From assembly GCA_023423995.1 (NCBI GenBank), contig JAFAEL010000190.1, positions 1 through 54,955 of the forward strand: DNA of 54,955 nucleotides, read 5' to 3'. Positions 35,746-44,248 of the stretch are shown piece after piece; position 1 is the first letter of the stretch; the number at the start of each line of letters is the position of its first letter. Source of the DNA: Pseudomonadota bacterium. Its GTDB lineage: Bacteria; Pseudomonadota; Alphaproteobacteria; Rhizobiales; Beijerinckiaceae. The notes under the pieces were generated by a model. It was not told where the DNA came from and did not search any database. It saw only the letters and a program-made list of their open reading frames with translations. The position numbers and the translations under genes are program-made.

Positions 35746-36528
35746 TCAGCCCCGAGGAGCGGGCTTTTGCTTCCGGACGAAGCGGCGATAGCCCTCCTGG
35801 TATTCGTCGATATCTGCAAAGGCATAGACGGAGTGCCTTTCCGCCGCGCTGACGGGCGACGAGTCACGCACCAGGCGTCGTAGCTGCTGCTTGTGCGACT
35901 GGGCCGCCCAGCGGCCGCTCTCGCAGATGCTCTTCACGCACCGGGCGACATCGTCCTCCAGCTCCACGGATCGGGAGACGCGGGTCACGAGGCGCCGGTC
36001 GAACGCGTCCGCGGCGGACAGGATCCTGCCCTCGATCAGCAACTCGGCACTGGTAGCCCAGCCAACCAGCGCGAAGAGCGATTGCGTCTCGGCGAAGGCA
36101 AGCGGAAAGCCGAGTTTCCCGACGGGCGCCCCGAAACGGGCGCTGTCGTCGGCGAGCCTGAGATCGCACGCGCAGGCGATCTCGAGTCCGCCGCCCATGC
36201 AGACGCCCCGGATTTGGGCGACGACAGGGACGTCGCAATCGAAGATCGCCATGAGGGCGGGCCCAACGATCTCCTCGTGAAAGCGCGTGACCTGTTCGCG
36301 GTTGGACCGGGTCGCAGCGAATTCCGAGATGTCGGCACCGGCCGAGAAGGCCTTCTCGCCCGCGCCCCGGATCACGATGCAGCGCAGCTCGTCGCGCCTC
36401 GACAGTTCCTCGAATTGCGCCCGCAGGCTCCGCCACATCACGACGTCGAGGGCATTAAGCTTCCGATCGTTCTCGATCGTAACGGACGCGACCTCGCCCT
36501 GTACGTCAGAAAGAATCCTGCCGACCAT
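35746..36528 (-). CDS. Enoyl-CoA hydratase/isomerase-family (crotonase) protein
   Basis: A 260-residue crotonase starting at the ATG at 36528. The oxyanion-hole segments are clear: AFSAGADISEF near residue 62 and VCMGGGLEIACACDLRLA near 110. The first catalytic glutamate of hydratases (GGG-x-E) is present, but the second, normally in FGxPE, is replaced: the sequence reads FGAPVGKLG. So a classic syn-hydration is doubtful; isomerisation, decarboxylation or thioester hydrolysis are alternatives in this superfamily. It is the last gene of a five-gene leftward unit with dehydrogenases and acts on a CoA thioester in the cytoplasm. Confidence 0.88.
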   Translation of the reverse strand: MVGRILSDVQGEVASVTIENDRKLNALDVVMWRSLRAQFEELSRRDELRCIVIRGAGEKAFSAGADISEFAATRSNREQVTRFHEEIVGPALMAIFDCDVPVVAQIRGVCMGGGLEIACACDLRLADDSARFGAPVGKLGFPLAFAETQSLFALVGWATSAELLIEGRILSAADAFDRRLVTRVSRSVELEDDVARCVKSICESGRWAAQSHKQQLRRLVRDSSPVSAAERHSVYAFADIDEYQEGYRRFVRKQKPAPRG

Positions 36529-36606
36529 CAACCTTCTCTCGCGAACGACTGCAGCCGGGTCGCATGTGACGGCCCGGCCGGTCGATCCTCGACGATGGGA
36601 GCCCGC

Positions 36607-37974
36607 CTAGGCTGCGTTCTCCGCGGTGGTCGGGCTGAAGGCGGCCTCCATCTCGCGCCTGAACCGCACGGCGGAGTCGGACGCGTCGACGGCCACGTCC
36701 GACCAGCGGACCACCGCGCCTTCCTCCACGTCGCGGACGAGGGTGACATTGTGGGCGAGGCCTAGCGGAAGGTAGCCCTCGCGCAGGGAGAGGTCGGCAG
36801 GCGCCTGCCTGCCCCAGACGCAGAAGCCCCCCTCGCCGTCGAGCACCTCGCCCTTGCGCAGGCCGCGCTTGGCCGTCGCCACCACATCCGCGCTGAAGCA
36901 GGTCGGCGCGCCCGTCGGCTGACCCATCAAGGCCGCCCAGGCGACCGAGATGCCGAGCTCGAGCCCGCTGAAATGAATCGGACGATACAGCGCTGCGTAG
37001 CGGCCGCTCGAGTCCGGAAGCATGTGATACTCCCGGAAGCAGTCCCGGGTGTAGGAGCTGTCCTCCGCAGCCTCCACCACGACGAACGTGCCGTGGGCGA
37101 GGTTATAGGAGACCGACGAGCCGTCGCGGGAGAGCGACGATACGCATTCGGTCACGCCAGCCGTCTCAAGCGTGCCGCCGGCGCTCCGCGGACGCAGCAC
37201 CTCGGCGAGTTCGAACCGGCTCGAAGGAGGGAATGCGAGGCCTCCCGACTGAGAACGAAGCCCGGTCGCGTTGGCGATCGCCGTCATCTCGATCGCCGAT
37301 TTCGTGCCATCCACGAAGCTGTTGAACATCTTCGGGTTGATCGCGGACCTGTCCTCCACGTCGATCAGTCCAGGAAGGTTGTCGAAGACCGTCTCGGGCG
37401 TCGACTGGTGGAAACGCGGCAGGTAGCGGGTGCCCTTTCCGGCCGCGACCACCTGGAAGCCGCACGCCCGCGCCCAGTCGACGTGCTCGCACACGATCGC
37501 CGGCTGGTCGCCATAGGCGAGCGAATAGACGACGCCCGCCTGTCTGGCCCGGCGCGCGAGAAGCGGGCCGGCGACGACGTCCGCCTCGACATTGACCATC
37601 ACGATGTGCTTGCCGGCCGCGATGCAGTCGAGCGCCAGCCGTATGCCCGTCCGCGGGTCGCCGGTGGCCTCGATGACGACCTCGATCCCGTCCGCACCTA
37701 CGACGTCGTCCGCGCTGTCCGTCAGGAAGGTGCGGCCCGTCCGGAGCGCCTCGTCGAAGGAGCGCGCCCCGTATTGCTCCGCTGGCCAGTTGCAGGATTG
37801 CAGCTGCGAGGCTGCGCGCGCGACGTTCAGGTCGGCGACCGCGACGATGTGCATGCCAGGCGTCGTCCTGGCCTGAGCCAGGAACATCGTGCCGTACTTG
37901 CCGGCCCCGATCAGGCCGACGGTCACGGGCATCCCGGCCTCCTGCCGCGCCCGCAGCAGATGGGAGAGGTTCAT
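36607..37974 (-). CDS. Homoserine-dehydrogenase-like NAD(P)-dependent oxidoreductase with C-terminal SAF domain
   Basis: A 455-residue protein. The N-terminal Rossmann domain starts with VTVGLIGAGKYGTMFLAQ and continues through VEVVIEATGDP-like and AAGKHIVMVNVEADVVAG segments seen in homoserine dehydrogenases and Gfo/Idh/MocA enzymes. The last 90 residues (about 355-440: TAKRGLRKGEVLDGEGG, YLPLGLAHNVTLVRDVEEG, VVRWSDVAV) match the SAF fold of sugar-acid enzymes and FlgA-like proteins. Proteins of this architecture appear in sugar-acid and polyol catabolic clusters, but I cannot name the substrate. It lies 16 bases after the aldehyde dehydrogenase stop and 78 bases before the crotonase start, within one unit. 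Confidence 0.8.
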   Translation of the reverse strand: MNLSHLLRARQEAGMPVTVGLIGAGKYGTMFLAQARTTPGMHIVAVADLNVARAASQLQSCNWPAEQYGARSFDEALRTGRTFLTDSADDVVGADGIEVVIEATGDPRTGIRLALDCIAAGKHIVMVNVEADVVAGPLLARRARQAGVVYSLAYGDQPAIVCEHVDWARACGFQVVAAGKGTRYLPRFHQSTPETVFDNLPGLIDVEDRSAINPKMFNSFVDGTKSAIEMTAIANATGLRSQSGGLAFPPSSRFELAEVLRPRSAGGTLETAGVTECVSSLSRDGSSVSYNLAHGTFVVVEAAEDSSYTRDCFREYHMLPDSSGRYAALYRPIHFSGLELGISVAWAALMGQPTGAPTCFSADVVATAKRGLRKGEVLDGEGGFCVWGRQAPADLSLREGYLPLGLAHNVTLVRDVEEGAVVRWSDVAVDASDSAVRFRREMEAAFSPTTAENAA

Positions 37975-37990
37975 CGATCGCGTTCCCGTA

Positions 37991-39523
37991 TCAATGCGCA
38001 GAGGAGGGGGGAGGGACGGCGAGGTTCACGTTGACGCTCTTGGTCTCCGTGAAGCTGTCGAGCATGCCTTCGAGCGACATCTCGCGCCCGATTCCGCTCT
38101 CCTTGACGCCGCCATAGGACTGGCCGAGCGATTGCCCACCGCCCTGGTTCACCTGCACCCATCCCGCCTCGACGGCATGGGCGGCCCGCAGGGCCTGGCC
38201 GATGTCGCGCGACCAGATATAGGCGGCGAGGCCGTAATGGCTGTCGTTCGCCATCCGGATCGCGTCCTCCTCGTCCCGCCACGGAATGGCGACGAGGACC
38301 GGCCCGAAGATCTCTTCGCGGGCGAGACGCCACTCGTTCGAGGTGTCGGCGAAGATTGTCGGCAGGGCGAAGTAGCCCTTGGTGAGCGGGCCTTCCGTCG
38401 GGGGCAGGCCGCCCGTCACGAGGCGGGACTCGGCGCGGTTGAGGCCGTCCGAGACGTAGCCGCAGACCTTCGTGAACTGCCGCTCGTTGATGATCGACCC
38501 GATAGCGGTTTCCTCGTCGAGAGGGTCGCCGATCTTCAGGGCCGAGGTCTTCGAGACCAGCCTCTCCAGGAACGAATCGAAGATTTTCTCGTGCAGGAAC
38601 AGGCGAGACCCGGCCGTGCAGGACTGGCTCTGGCGCGTGAAGCGCATCGAGGCCACGATCCCGTCCAGCACCCAATCCTCGTCCGCATCCGGATAGACGA
38701 TCGACGGGCTCTTGCCGCCGAGTTCGAGAGAGACGGGCGCGATGCGGTCGGCCGCAGCCCGCATGATGGCCTTGCCGACGGCAGTCGAGCCCGTGAAGCT
38801 GACCTTCCTGACGAGCGGATGCGCGGCCAGCGGTTCGCCGCATTCCTTGCCGTAGCCCGTGACGATGTTGACCACGCCGGGCGGGAGATGGTCCTGGCAG
38901 ATCTCGGCGATGAGCAGCACGGCGAGCGGCGCGTCCTCGGCCGCCTTCAACACGATCGTGTTGCCGGCGCAGATGGCCGGCGCGATCTTGAGGGCCGCGA
39001 GCTGTGCCGGTGCATTCCAGGGCACGATCGCCCCGACGACCCCGATGGGCTCGCGCCGGGAATAGCTGAGCTGCCCCTCGCCGAGCGGGATGGTGATGCC
39101 CTTCAGCTCGCCGGCGAGCCCGCCGAAATAGCGGAACGCGTCGGCGACCATCCTGGCCTCGCCGCGCGCTTGGGTCCGGAGCGCGTTGCCGGTCTCGCTC
39201 GCGATGAGGCGGGCCAGTTCTTCCTGCCGTGCCTCCAGTTCGAGCCCGATAGTGACCAGAAGGCGGCCGCGGTCGCGCGCAGCAACGCGGGACCAGCCGG
39301 GGAAAGCCTTTGCGGCCGCCGCCACGGCGAGATCGACGTCTTCCTTATCGCCCCTTGGGACCTCGCCGAGCGGCTCTCGCCGGCCCGGATTCTCGACCAC
39401 GATGGTGCGGCCCGAGGCGGCGGGGCGCCATTCGCCGCCGATCAGCATGTTCCTCGACAGGAGGTCGGGCCCGCCGGCCTGCGCCGTCCCGGCCGCGGGT
39501 CGCTCGCTCGTCAGCGTCGTCAT
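37991..39523 (-). CDS. NAD(P)-dependent aldehyde dehydrogenase
   Basis: A 510-residue member of the ALDH superfamily that oxidises an aldehyde to an acid. Key residues are in place: Asn170 in VPWNAPAQ, Glu268 in ELGGKSPS, Cys302 in QSQSCTAGS, and the EEIFGPVL motif near 405. NAD binding is supported by the FTGSTAVGK segment. No targeting signal, so it is cytoplasmic. Genes on both sides are dehydrogenases in the same direction, consistent with stepwise oxidation of an alcohol to an acid. Substrate specificity is not predictable here. Confidence 0.95.
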   Translation of the reverse strand: MTTLTSERPAAGTAQAGGPDLLSRNMLIGGEWRPAASGRTIVVENPGRREPLGEVPRGDKEDVDLAVAAAAKAFPGWSRVAARDRGRLLVTIGLELEARQEELARLIASETGNALRTQARGEARMVADAFRYFGGLAGELKGITIPLGEGQLSYSRREPIGVVGAIVPWNAPAQLAALKIAPAICAGNTIVLKAAEDAPLAVLLIAEICQDHLPPGVVNIVTGYGKECGEPLAAHPLVRKVSFTGSTAVGKAIMRAAADRIAPVSLELGGKSPSIVYPDADEDWVLDGIVASMRFTRQSQSCTAGSRLFLHEKIFDSFLERLVSKTSALKIGDPLDEETAIGSIINERQFTKVCGYVSDGLNRAESRLVTGGLPPTEGPLTKGYFALPTIFADTSNEWRLAREEIFGPVLVAIPWRDEEDAIRMANDSHYGLAAYIWSRDIGQALRAAHAVEAGWVQVNQGGGQSLGQSYGGVKESGIGREMSLEGMLDSFTETKSVNVNLAVPPPSSAH

Positions 39524-39551
39524 GTCGTTCTCCTTGGCTGGCCGTTTCGCG

Positions 39552-40460
39552 TCAGGCTTTCGCCGTCCCCGGCTGCGCGCCCTCGATCATCTTGATGATC
39601 GCCGAGTAGTCGAGCCTGCCGCTGCCGGACTGGCAGAACAGATTGTAGATGCCGGCTGCCAATGTGCCGAGCGGTGAACTCGATGCGGTGTCCATCGCGG
39701 CCCGTTCGGCGAGCCGTAGGTCCTTCAGCATGAGGTCTGCCGCGAAGCCGTTCTGGTACTCGCGGCTAGACGGCACGTTCGGCAGGATGCCGGGCACGGG
39801 CGGATAGCTCGTGAGGGCGTGGCAGCTGCCCGTGGAGGTGGACACGATCTCCCGCATCGTCAGGGGATCGAGCCCAAGCCGCTTGGCGAGCGTGAACGCT
39901 TCCGACACAGCGATCATCGAAATCCCGGCGAGAAGGTTGTTGCAGATCTTTGCCGCCTGCCCATTCCCGGCCGGCCCGGCCCGAACGATATTGCGCCCCA
40001 TCGCGGCCAGGATCGGACGGGCCCGCTCGAAATCGGCCTCTTCCCCGCCGACCATGAAGGTGAGGGTGCCGGCCTGGGCGCCCATGACGCCGCCGGAGAC
40101 CGGTGCATCGAGGATCGCGATCCCGTGCTCGCGCCCCGCTTCGTGCAGAGCGCGGGCCTCGGCCACCGCGATGGTGGAGGAATCGATGACCATGCTGCCC
40201 GCGGCCATGCGGCTCAGGAGTCCGCTCGGTCCCCCGAAGATATCCAGCACATGGCGTCCGGTCGGCACCATGGAGATGACGAACTGGGCGCCCGAAGCCG
40301 CATCCTCGACCGAGGCGCAGGCCTGGAGGCCGGCCTGGCGGCCGGCCTCCAGGGTCTCCGGGCTGAGATCGAAGGCGCGGACGCGGTGCCGGGCCTTCGC
40401 GAGGTTGGCCGCCATCGGCAACCCCATCCGCCCGAGCCCGATGAACCCGATCTCAGCCAT
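39552..40460 (-). CDS. 3-hydroxyisobutyrate-dehydrogenase-family beta-hydroxyacid dehydrogenase
   Basis: A 302-residue NAD(P)-dependent dehydrogenase. The nucleotide site is GFIGLGRMGLPMA at residues 5-17; the substrate-binding DAPVSGGVMGAQAGTLT is near 118; the catalytic lysine is Lys171 in GNGQAAKICNN, followed by the cofactor-closing helical domain. The family covers 3-hydroxyisobutyrate, tartronate semialdehyde and related beta-hydroxyacids. With the neighbouring aldehyde dehydrogenase it could resemble valine-type MmsB/MmsA steps, but the other genes do not fit valine breakdown, so the exact substrate stays open. Confidence 0.92.
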   Translation of the reverse strand: MAEIGFIGLGRMGLPMAANLAKARHRVRAFDLSPETLEAGRQAGLQACASVEDAASGAQFVISMVPTGRHVLDIFGGPSGLLSRMAAGSMVIDSSTIAVAEARALHEAGREHGIAILDAPVSGGVMGAQAGTLTFMVGGEEADFERARPILAAMGRNIVRAGPAGNGQAAKICNNLLAGISMIAVSEAFTLAKRLGLDPLTMREIVSTSTGSCHALTSYPPVPGILPNVPSSREYQNGFAADLMLKDLRLAERAAMDTASSSPLGTLAAGIYNLFCQSGSGRLDYSAIIKMIEGAQPGTAKA

Positions 40461-40493
40461 GCTGCACCTCGTTCCTGTTCCGACCCTAGAAGG

Positions 40494-41708
40494 TCACTGG
40501 CTCTTCGCCACGAGCGGGCAGCCGCCTTCGGCCAGCGGCCGGAAGGACACCTCGGCCGAGGTCGTCGCCTTGTACTCGTAGTAGTCCCACGGATAGCGAG
40601 ACTCGGACGGCTTCTTCACGATGAAGAGGTGCATCGGGTGCATCTTGCGGCCGTCCGCCCGGACATAGCCCTTGCCGAAGAGCGCATCGTCCGTCGGCAT
40701 TTCCTTCATCTTGGCCACGACCTTCGCGCCGTCCTCGGCGCCGCCCACGGCTTCGACGGCCTTCAGGTAATGCAGGACGGACGCATAGACGCCGGCCTGG
40801 ACCATCGACGGCTTCGCACCCCTGTGCAGCTTCGCGAACCGTTCGGAGAACTGGCGCGTGCCCTCGTTCATGTCCCAGTAGAAGGGGGAGACGAGCGCAA
40901 GGCCCTGCGCGAGCTGGAGCCCGATCGCATGCACGTCGGTGACGTAGATCAGCAGCCCGGCCAGTCGCTGCTTCGATCCACCGAGCCCGAATTCCGCTGC
41001 CTGCTTGATGCTGTTGACCGTATCGCCGCCCGAATTCGCGAGGCCGATCACGTCCGCCTGGGAAGCCTGGGCCTGCAGGAGAAAGGACGAGAAGTCCGAC
41101 GTATTGTTCGGGTGGCGGACCTTGCCGATGACCTTGCCGCCGCTCGCGAGCACCATCTTCTCGGTGTCCCGCTCGAGGGCGTGGCCGAAGGCGAAGTCGG
41201 AGGTGAGGAAGTACCAGGTCTTCCCGCCCGTCTCGACGACCGCCTTGCCGATGCCGTTCGCGAACGCCCAGGTGTCGTGCGTCCAATGCACCGTGTTCGG
41301 CGTGCAGGCCGGGCCGGTCAGGTCGGAGACGGCCGGGCCGGAGGCGAGCATGACCTTATTCTTGTCGCGCACGATCTGGCTCACCGCGAGCGCGGCAGCC
41401 GAATTCGTGACGTCGGCCACGACGTCGACGCCCTGCGTGTCGAACCAGGTTCGTGTGATCGTGGAAGCGATGTCGGCCTTGTTGGCGTGATCGGCGACGA
41501 CGACCTCCACCTTCCAGCCCTTGCCCAGCAGGCCGGAATCCTCCACGGCCAGCTGCGCCGCGATCACCGATCCGGGTCCCCCCATGTCGGCGTAGAGGCT
41601 CGACTGGTCGTTGATGACGCCGACCTTGACGCTCTTCCCCGTGGCGGCGGCGCCTCCGGTCCCAAGCAGAAGCGCGATGCTCGCGCACGATAGAACTCGA
41701 CCAATCAC
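40494..41708 (-). CDS. ABC transporter periplasmic substrate-binding protein (Peripla_BP_6), second copy
   Basis: A 404-residue Liv-type binding protein starting at a GTG with a strong GGGGGAAG ribosome site. The N-terminal signal peptide is about 22 residues. Family segments include VKVGVINDQSSLYADMGG, ADHANKADIASTITRTWFD, KTWYFLTSDFAFGHALE and GGDTVNSIKQAAEFGL. It belongs to the subgroup with ADMGGPG and SPFYWD motifs, often found near aromatic or organic-acid pathways. No permease or ATPase is next to it; it may share the LivHMGF set of the downstream operon. It is the first gene of the dehydrogenase unit and diverges from the LysR gene. Confidence 0.9.
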   Translation of the reverse strand: MIGRVLSCASIALLLGTGGAAATGKSVKVGVINDQSSLYADMGGPGSVIAAQLAVEDSGLLGKGWKVEVVVADHANKADIASTITRTWFDTQGVDVVADVTNSAAALAVSQIVRDKNKVMLASGPAVSDLTGPACTPNTVHWTHDTWAFANGIGKAVVETGGKTWYFLTSDFAFGHALERDTEKMVLASGGKVIGKVRHPNNTSDFSSFLLQAQASQADVIGLANSGGDTVNSIKQAAEFGLGGSKQRLAGLLIYVTDVHAIGLQLAQGLALVSPFYWDMNEGTRQFSERFAKLHRGAKPSMVQAGVYASVLHYLKAVEAVGGAEDGAKVVAKMKEMPTDDALFGKGYVRADGRKMHPMHLFIVKKPSESRYPWDYYEYKATTSAEVSFRPLAEGGCPLVAKSQ

Positions 41709-41817
41709 CGTTCTTCCCCCTCTGGATGCGATCTGAGGCCGCTTGGTGCGGGCCGCTCGGGCCCGGTTCTCGATCTTCCGAGGAGGCGAAAAAAGCGCAC
41801 AGCGCCGCGATGGTCTA

Positions 41818-41854
41818 TGTCAATTTCTGCACAACGATGGATCCTGGATTGACA
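41818..41854. promoter_or_regulatory. Inverted repeat in the divergent LysR/binding-protein promoter region
   Basis: Arms TGTCAAT (41818-41824) and ATTGACA (41848-41854) are perfect inverted copies 23 bases apart, ending one base before the LysR ATG. LysR-type regulators usually bind such spaced repeats between their own gene and a divergent target. The arms also contain TTGACA on each strand, which could act as -35 elements, but I find no good -10 partner. Confidence 0.5.
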
Positions 41855-41855
41855 C

Positions 41856-42776
41856 ATGGCTGCAGAGCATCGGTGGGACGACCTGAAGGCCTTCCTGGCG
41901 GTCGCCCGGTCTGGCCGGTTGACGGAGGCGGCGCGGCTGATGGGCGTAGAGCACACCACGCTCAGCCGCCGGATCACGCGGCTCGAGGACGCCCTCGGCG
42001 TCAGGCTCTTCGACAGGCGGCCAACCGGCTACGACCTTTCCGCCGAAGGCGAGCAACTCCTGCCGCGAGCTGAGGACATCGAGCGCGCAGCTTTGGGGAT
42101 CTGGTCGGAGCGTGTCGATCCCGAAGTGGGCCTGACCGGCTCCGTCCGCATCGGCACGCCTGAGGCATTCGGCACGTTCTGCCTGGCCGACCGGCTTGGC
42201 GAGCTTTCGGCCCAGCATCCGGGCCTCTCGATCGAACTCGTGGCGATGCCGCGGGCCTTCAGTCTCTCCAAGAGAGAGGCTGATCTCGCCATCGGCCTAT
42301 CGCGCCCGGCGACCGGCCGCCTTCATGCCCGCAAACTCGGCGACTACGAACTCGGCCTTTATGGCGGGGCAGAATACCTGGCCTGCAAGGGGAGCCCCGA
42401 GACCGAGAGCGACCTCCGCCAGCACCGCTTCCTCGGCTACATCGACGAGTTGGTCTTCGCGCCCGAGCTCGACTACTTCGAGGCGGCGCTCCCCGGCTTG
42501 CAGCCGACCATCAGGATCTCCAACGTGATCACTCAGATGGCGGCGACGTGCGCGGGGGCCGGACTTTGCATCCTGCCCTGCTTCATGGCCGACCGGAGGC
42601 CAGACCTCGTCCGCATCCTGCCGGGGAGCATCTCGATCATTCGCTCCTACTGGCTCCTGACCCATTCGGACATGCTCGGCCTGAAGCGGATCAAGATCGC
42701 CTCGGACTTCATCACCTCGGTCGTCCGGGCCTCGCGCCCGGCATTCCTGCCCTCGGCCCAGTCGAGCGGCGGCTAG
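41856..42776 (+). CDS. LysR-family transcriptional regulator
   Basis: A 306-residue regulator. The N-terminal winged helix-turn-helix spans about 7-65 (WDDLKAFLAVARSG, LTEAARLMGVEHTTLSRRITRLE, VRLFDRRPTGYDLS). The C-terminal co-inducer domain runs from about 92 to 295, with GSVRIGTPEAFGTFCLADRL and GLCILPCFMADRRPDLVRI. It belongs to the subgroup with VEHTTLSRRI. It diverges from the dehydrogenase unit at 41708 across 147 bases that hold the inverted repeat, and most likely controls it. Downstream on the same strand is the DUF1330 gene. Confidence 0.93.
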   Translation: MAAEHRWDDLKAFLAVARSGRLTEAARLMGVEHTTLSRRITRLEDALGVRLFDRRPTGYDLSAEGEQLLPRAEDIERAALGIWSERVDPEVGLTGSVRIGTPEAFGTFCLADRLGELSAQHPGLSIELVAMPRAFSLSKREADLAIGLSRPATGRLHARKLGDYELGLYGGAEYLACKGSPETESDLRQHRFLGYIDELVFAPELDYFEAALPGLQPTIRISNVITQMAATCAGAGLCILPCFMADRRPDLVRILPGSISIIRSYWLLTHSDMLGLKRIKIASDFITSVVRASRPAFLPSAQSSGG

Positions 42777-42846
42777 GGTGCTGGCCGGCTTCCTTCGGGC
42801 GGAAAAGCCTCTATAGCGACGCCGCCGAGTTCTGGAGGTATCGCAG

Positions 42847-43140
42847 TTGGCTCAAGGCTATTGGATCGTCACGTATCGTTCGGTGAGCAATCCCGACGCT
42901 CTGGCTGCTTATGCCGAGCTCGCCGGCCCCGCGATCGCCGAAGCGGGAGGTCGCTATCTCGCTCGCGGCATGCCGTCCCATGTTTACGAGGCTGGGCTGC
43001 AGCAGCGGACGGTCGTGATCGAGTTCGGGTCAGTCGACCAGGCCCGCGCGGCCTATGAGAGTTCAGCCTATCGGGCCGCGGCCGCTCTGCTGGCCGGCAG
43101 CGCCGAACGCGACATCCGCATCGTCGAAGGAGCCTCATGA
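42847..43140 (+). CDS. DUF1330-family protein
   Basis: A 97-residue member of the DUF1330 dimeric alpha/beta barrel family. The TTG start is supported by a GGAGG site eight to nine bases upstream and by the product start MAQGYWIV, which is where family members begin. Other marks are YAELAGPAIAEAGGRYLARG and VVIEFGSVDQARAAYES. The function of the family is unknown; the fold resembles small monooxygenases and stress-response barrels. It lies 70 bases after the LysR gene. Confidence 0.88.
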   Translation: MAQGYWIVTYRSVSNPDALAAYAELAGPAIAEAGGRYLARGMPSHVYEAGLQQRTVVIEFGSVDQARAAYESSAYRAAAALLAGSAERDIRIVEGAS

Positions 43141-43239
43141 GCGCGGGCCAGCCCCGAGGCCATCAGGGTCCGGGCATCCGGCACGAAACAGCCGGGTGCC
43201 CGAGTTTTTGTCTCCGGGAACCTTAGGTAAGTAGGTGCC

Positions 43240-44148
43240 GTGTCCGTTGCCACGATCACTCCCGAAGCCGGATTCCTTGTCGACCTCGCGGTCCGCAACG
43301 GCCTCGTCATCGATCGGTCCTCGGTCGCGCTGAACGAGATGGGGCTCGACTTCCGGGTCGGCTTCGCCACTGCTGTGGACGGGCAGCGCTGGCTTCTGCG
43401 CGTACCCCGCCGCCCCGACGTCATGGTTCGTGCGAGGTCGGAAGCCGCCGCGCTCGCGATGCTGCGCCGCCATCTGCCGGTCGCCGTGCCCGATTGGCGG
43501 ATCTTCAGCGACGATCTCATCGCCTATCCGGTCCTGCCGGGGCTTCCTGGCCTCACCTTCGATCCCGCGAGCTACGAGGTGACCTGGCACTTCGAAAAAG
43601 ACGCGCCGCTCTTCGTCGAAACCCTGGGCTCCACCATTGCGGCACTCCATGCGATCCCGAGGGCAGCAGCCATCGAGGCCGGCATGGCGCCTCACACGAT
43701 CGCCGACGTCCGGGACAAGCTGCGCGCCGATCTCGGTTGCGTCAGGGGCGAGTTCGAGATCCCGGCCGCCAAGTGGGAAGGTTGGCAGGCATGGCTTGCC
43801 GATGACAGCTACTGGCCGCTGGAGACCACCGTCGTCCATGGCGACCTCTATGCCGGCCATGTCATGGTCGATCGTGATGGCCGCGTCAGGGGGCTGATCG
43901 ACTGGACCGAGGCGCGGCTAGGCGATCCGGCCATCGATCTCGTCGGCCACATCAAGGGCTTTGGAATCGAGGCGCTGCCTGCCCTGATCGAAGCCTATGG
44001 CGTGGCGGGCGGCCATGTCTGGCCGCGCGTCATGGATCACTGCCTCAAGCTCCACTCCGCCGCCCCGGTCACCTACGCCCTTTTCGCCCTGACGCCCGGC
44101 GCCGAAAGCCATCGCGAGGCCGCCCAGGCGCAGCTGCTCGAATCCTGA
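43240..44148 (+). CDS. Macrolide 2'-phosphotransferase-like kinase (APH superfamily)
   Basis: A 302-residue protein starting at a GTG, close to the length of Mph enzymes. The kinase-like fold is clear: the N-lobe has FRVGFATAVDGQRWLLRVPRRPDV, the catalytic loop is VVHGDLYAGHVMVD near residue 203 (Asp as base), and the metal-binding segment is GLIDWTEARLGDPAIDLVGH near 222. The DLYxGH and DWTEA forms are those of macrolide phosphotransferases rather than aminoglycoside kinases. Chromosomal homologues are common in soil bacteria and need not confer clinical-level resistance; the natural substrate may differ. Neighbours are two small dimeric-barrel genes, with no mobile element marks. Confidence 0.87.
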   Translation: MSVATITPEAGFLVDLAVRNGLVIDRSSVALNEMGLDFRVGFATAVDGQRWLLRVPRRPDVMVRARSEAAALAMLRRHLPVAVPDWRIFSDDLIAYPVLPGLPGLTFDPASYEVTWHFEKDAPLFVETLGSTIAALHAIPRAAAIEAGMAPHTIADVRDKLRADLGCVRGEFEIPAAKWEGWQAWLADDSYWPLETTVVHGDLYAGHVMVDRDGRVRGLIDWTEARLGDPAIDLVGHIKGFGIEALPALIEAYGVAGGHVWPRVMDHCLKLHSAAPVTYALFALTPGAESHREAAQAQLLES

Positions 44149-44248
44149 CGTCGCTACGTGGGCAATCCCAAGCGCTCTCGCTGAGGGGAGGGGACCTGGA
44201 CAGGCACGGCGTTCGCGATAGAGCGCGTGACGCGTTCGAGGACCACGC

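Noticed and set aside
37889..41693. Long + strand open frames opposite the aldehyde dehydrogenase, beta-hydroxyacid dehydrogenase and binding-protein genes.
   Set aside because: The opposite strand carries complete families with catalytic residues; these frames have no motif and low-complexity composition.
42776..42825. A possible terminator hairpin after the LysR gene.
   Set aside because: The arms (GGCTTCC and GGAAAAGCC) pair only with a two-base bulge and no T-tract follows.
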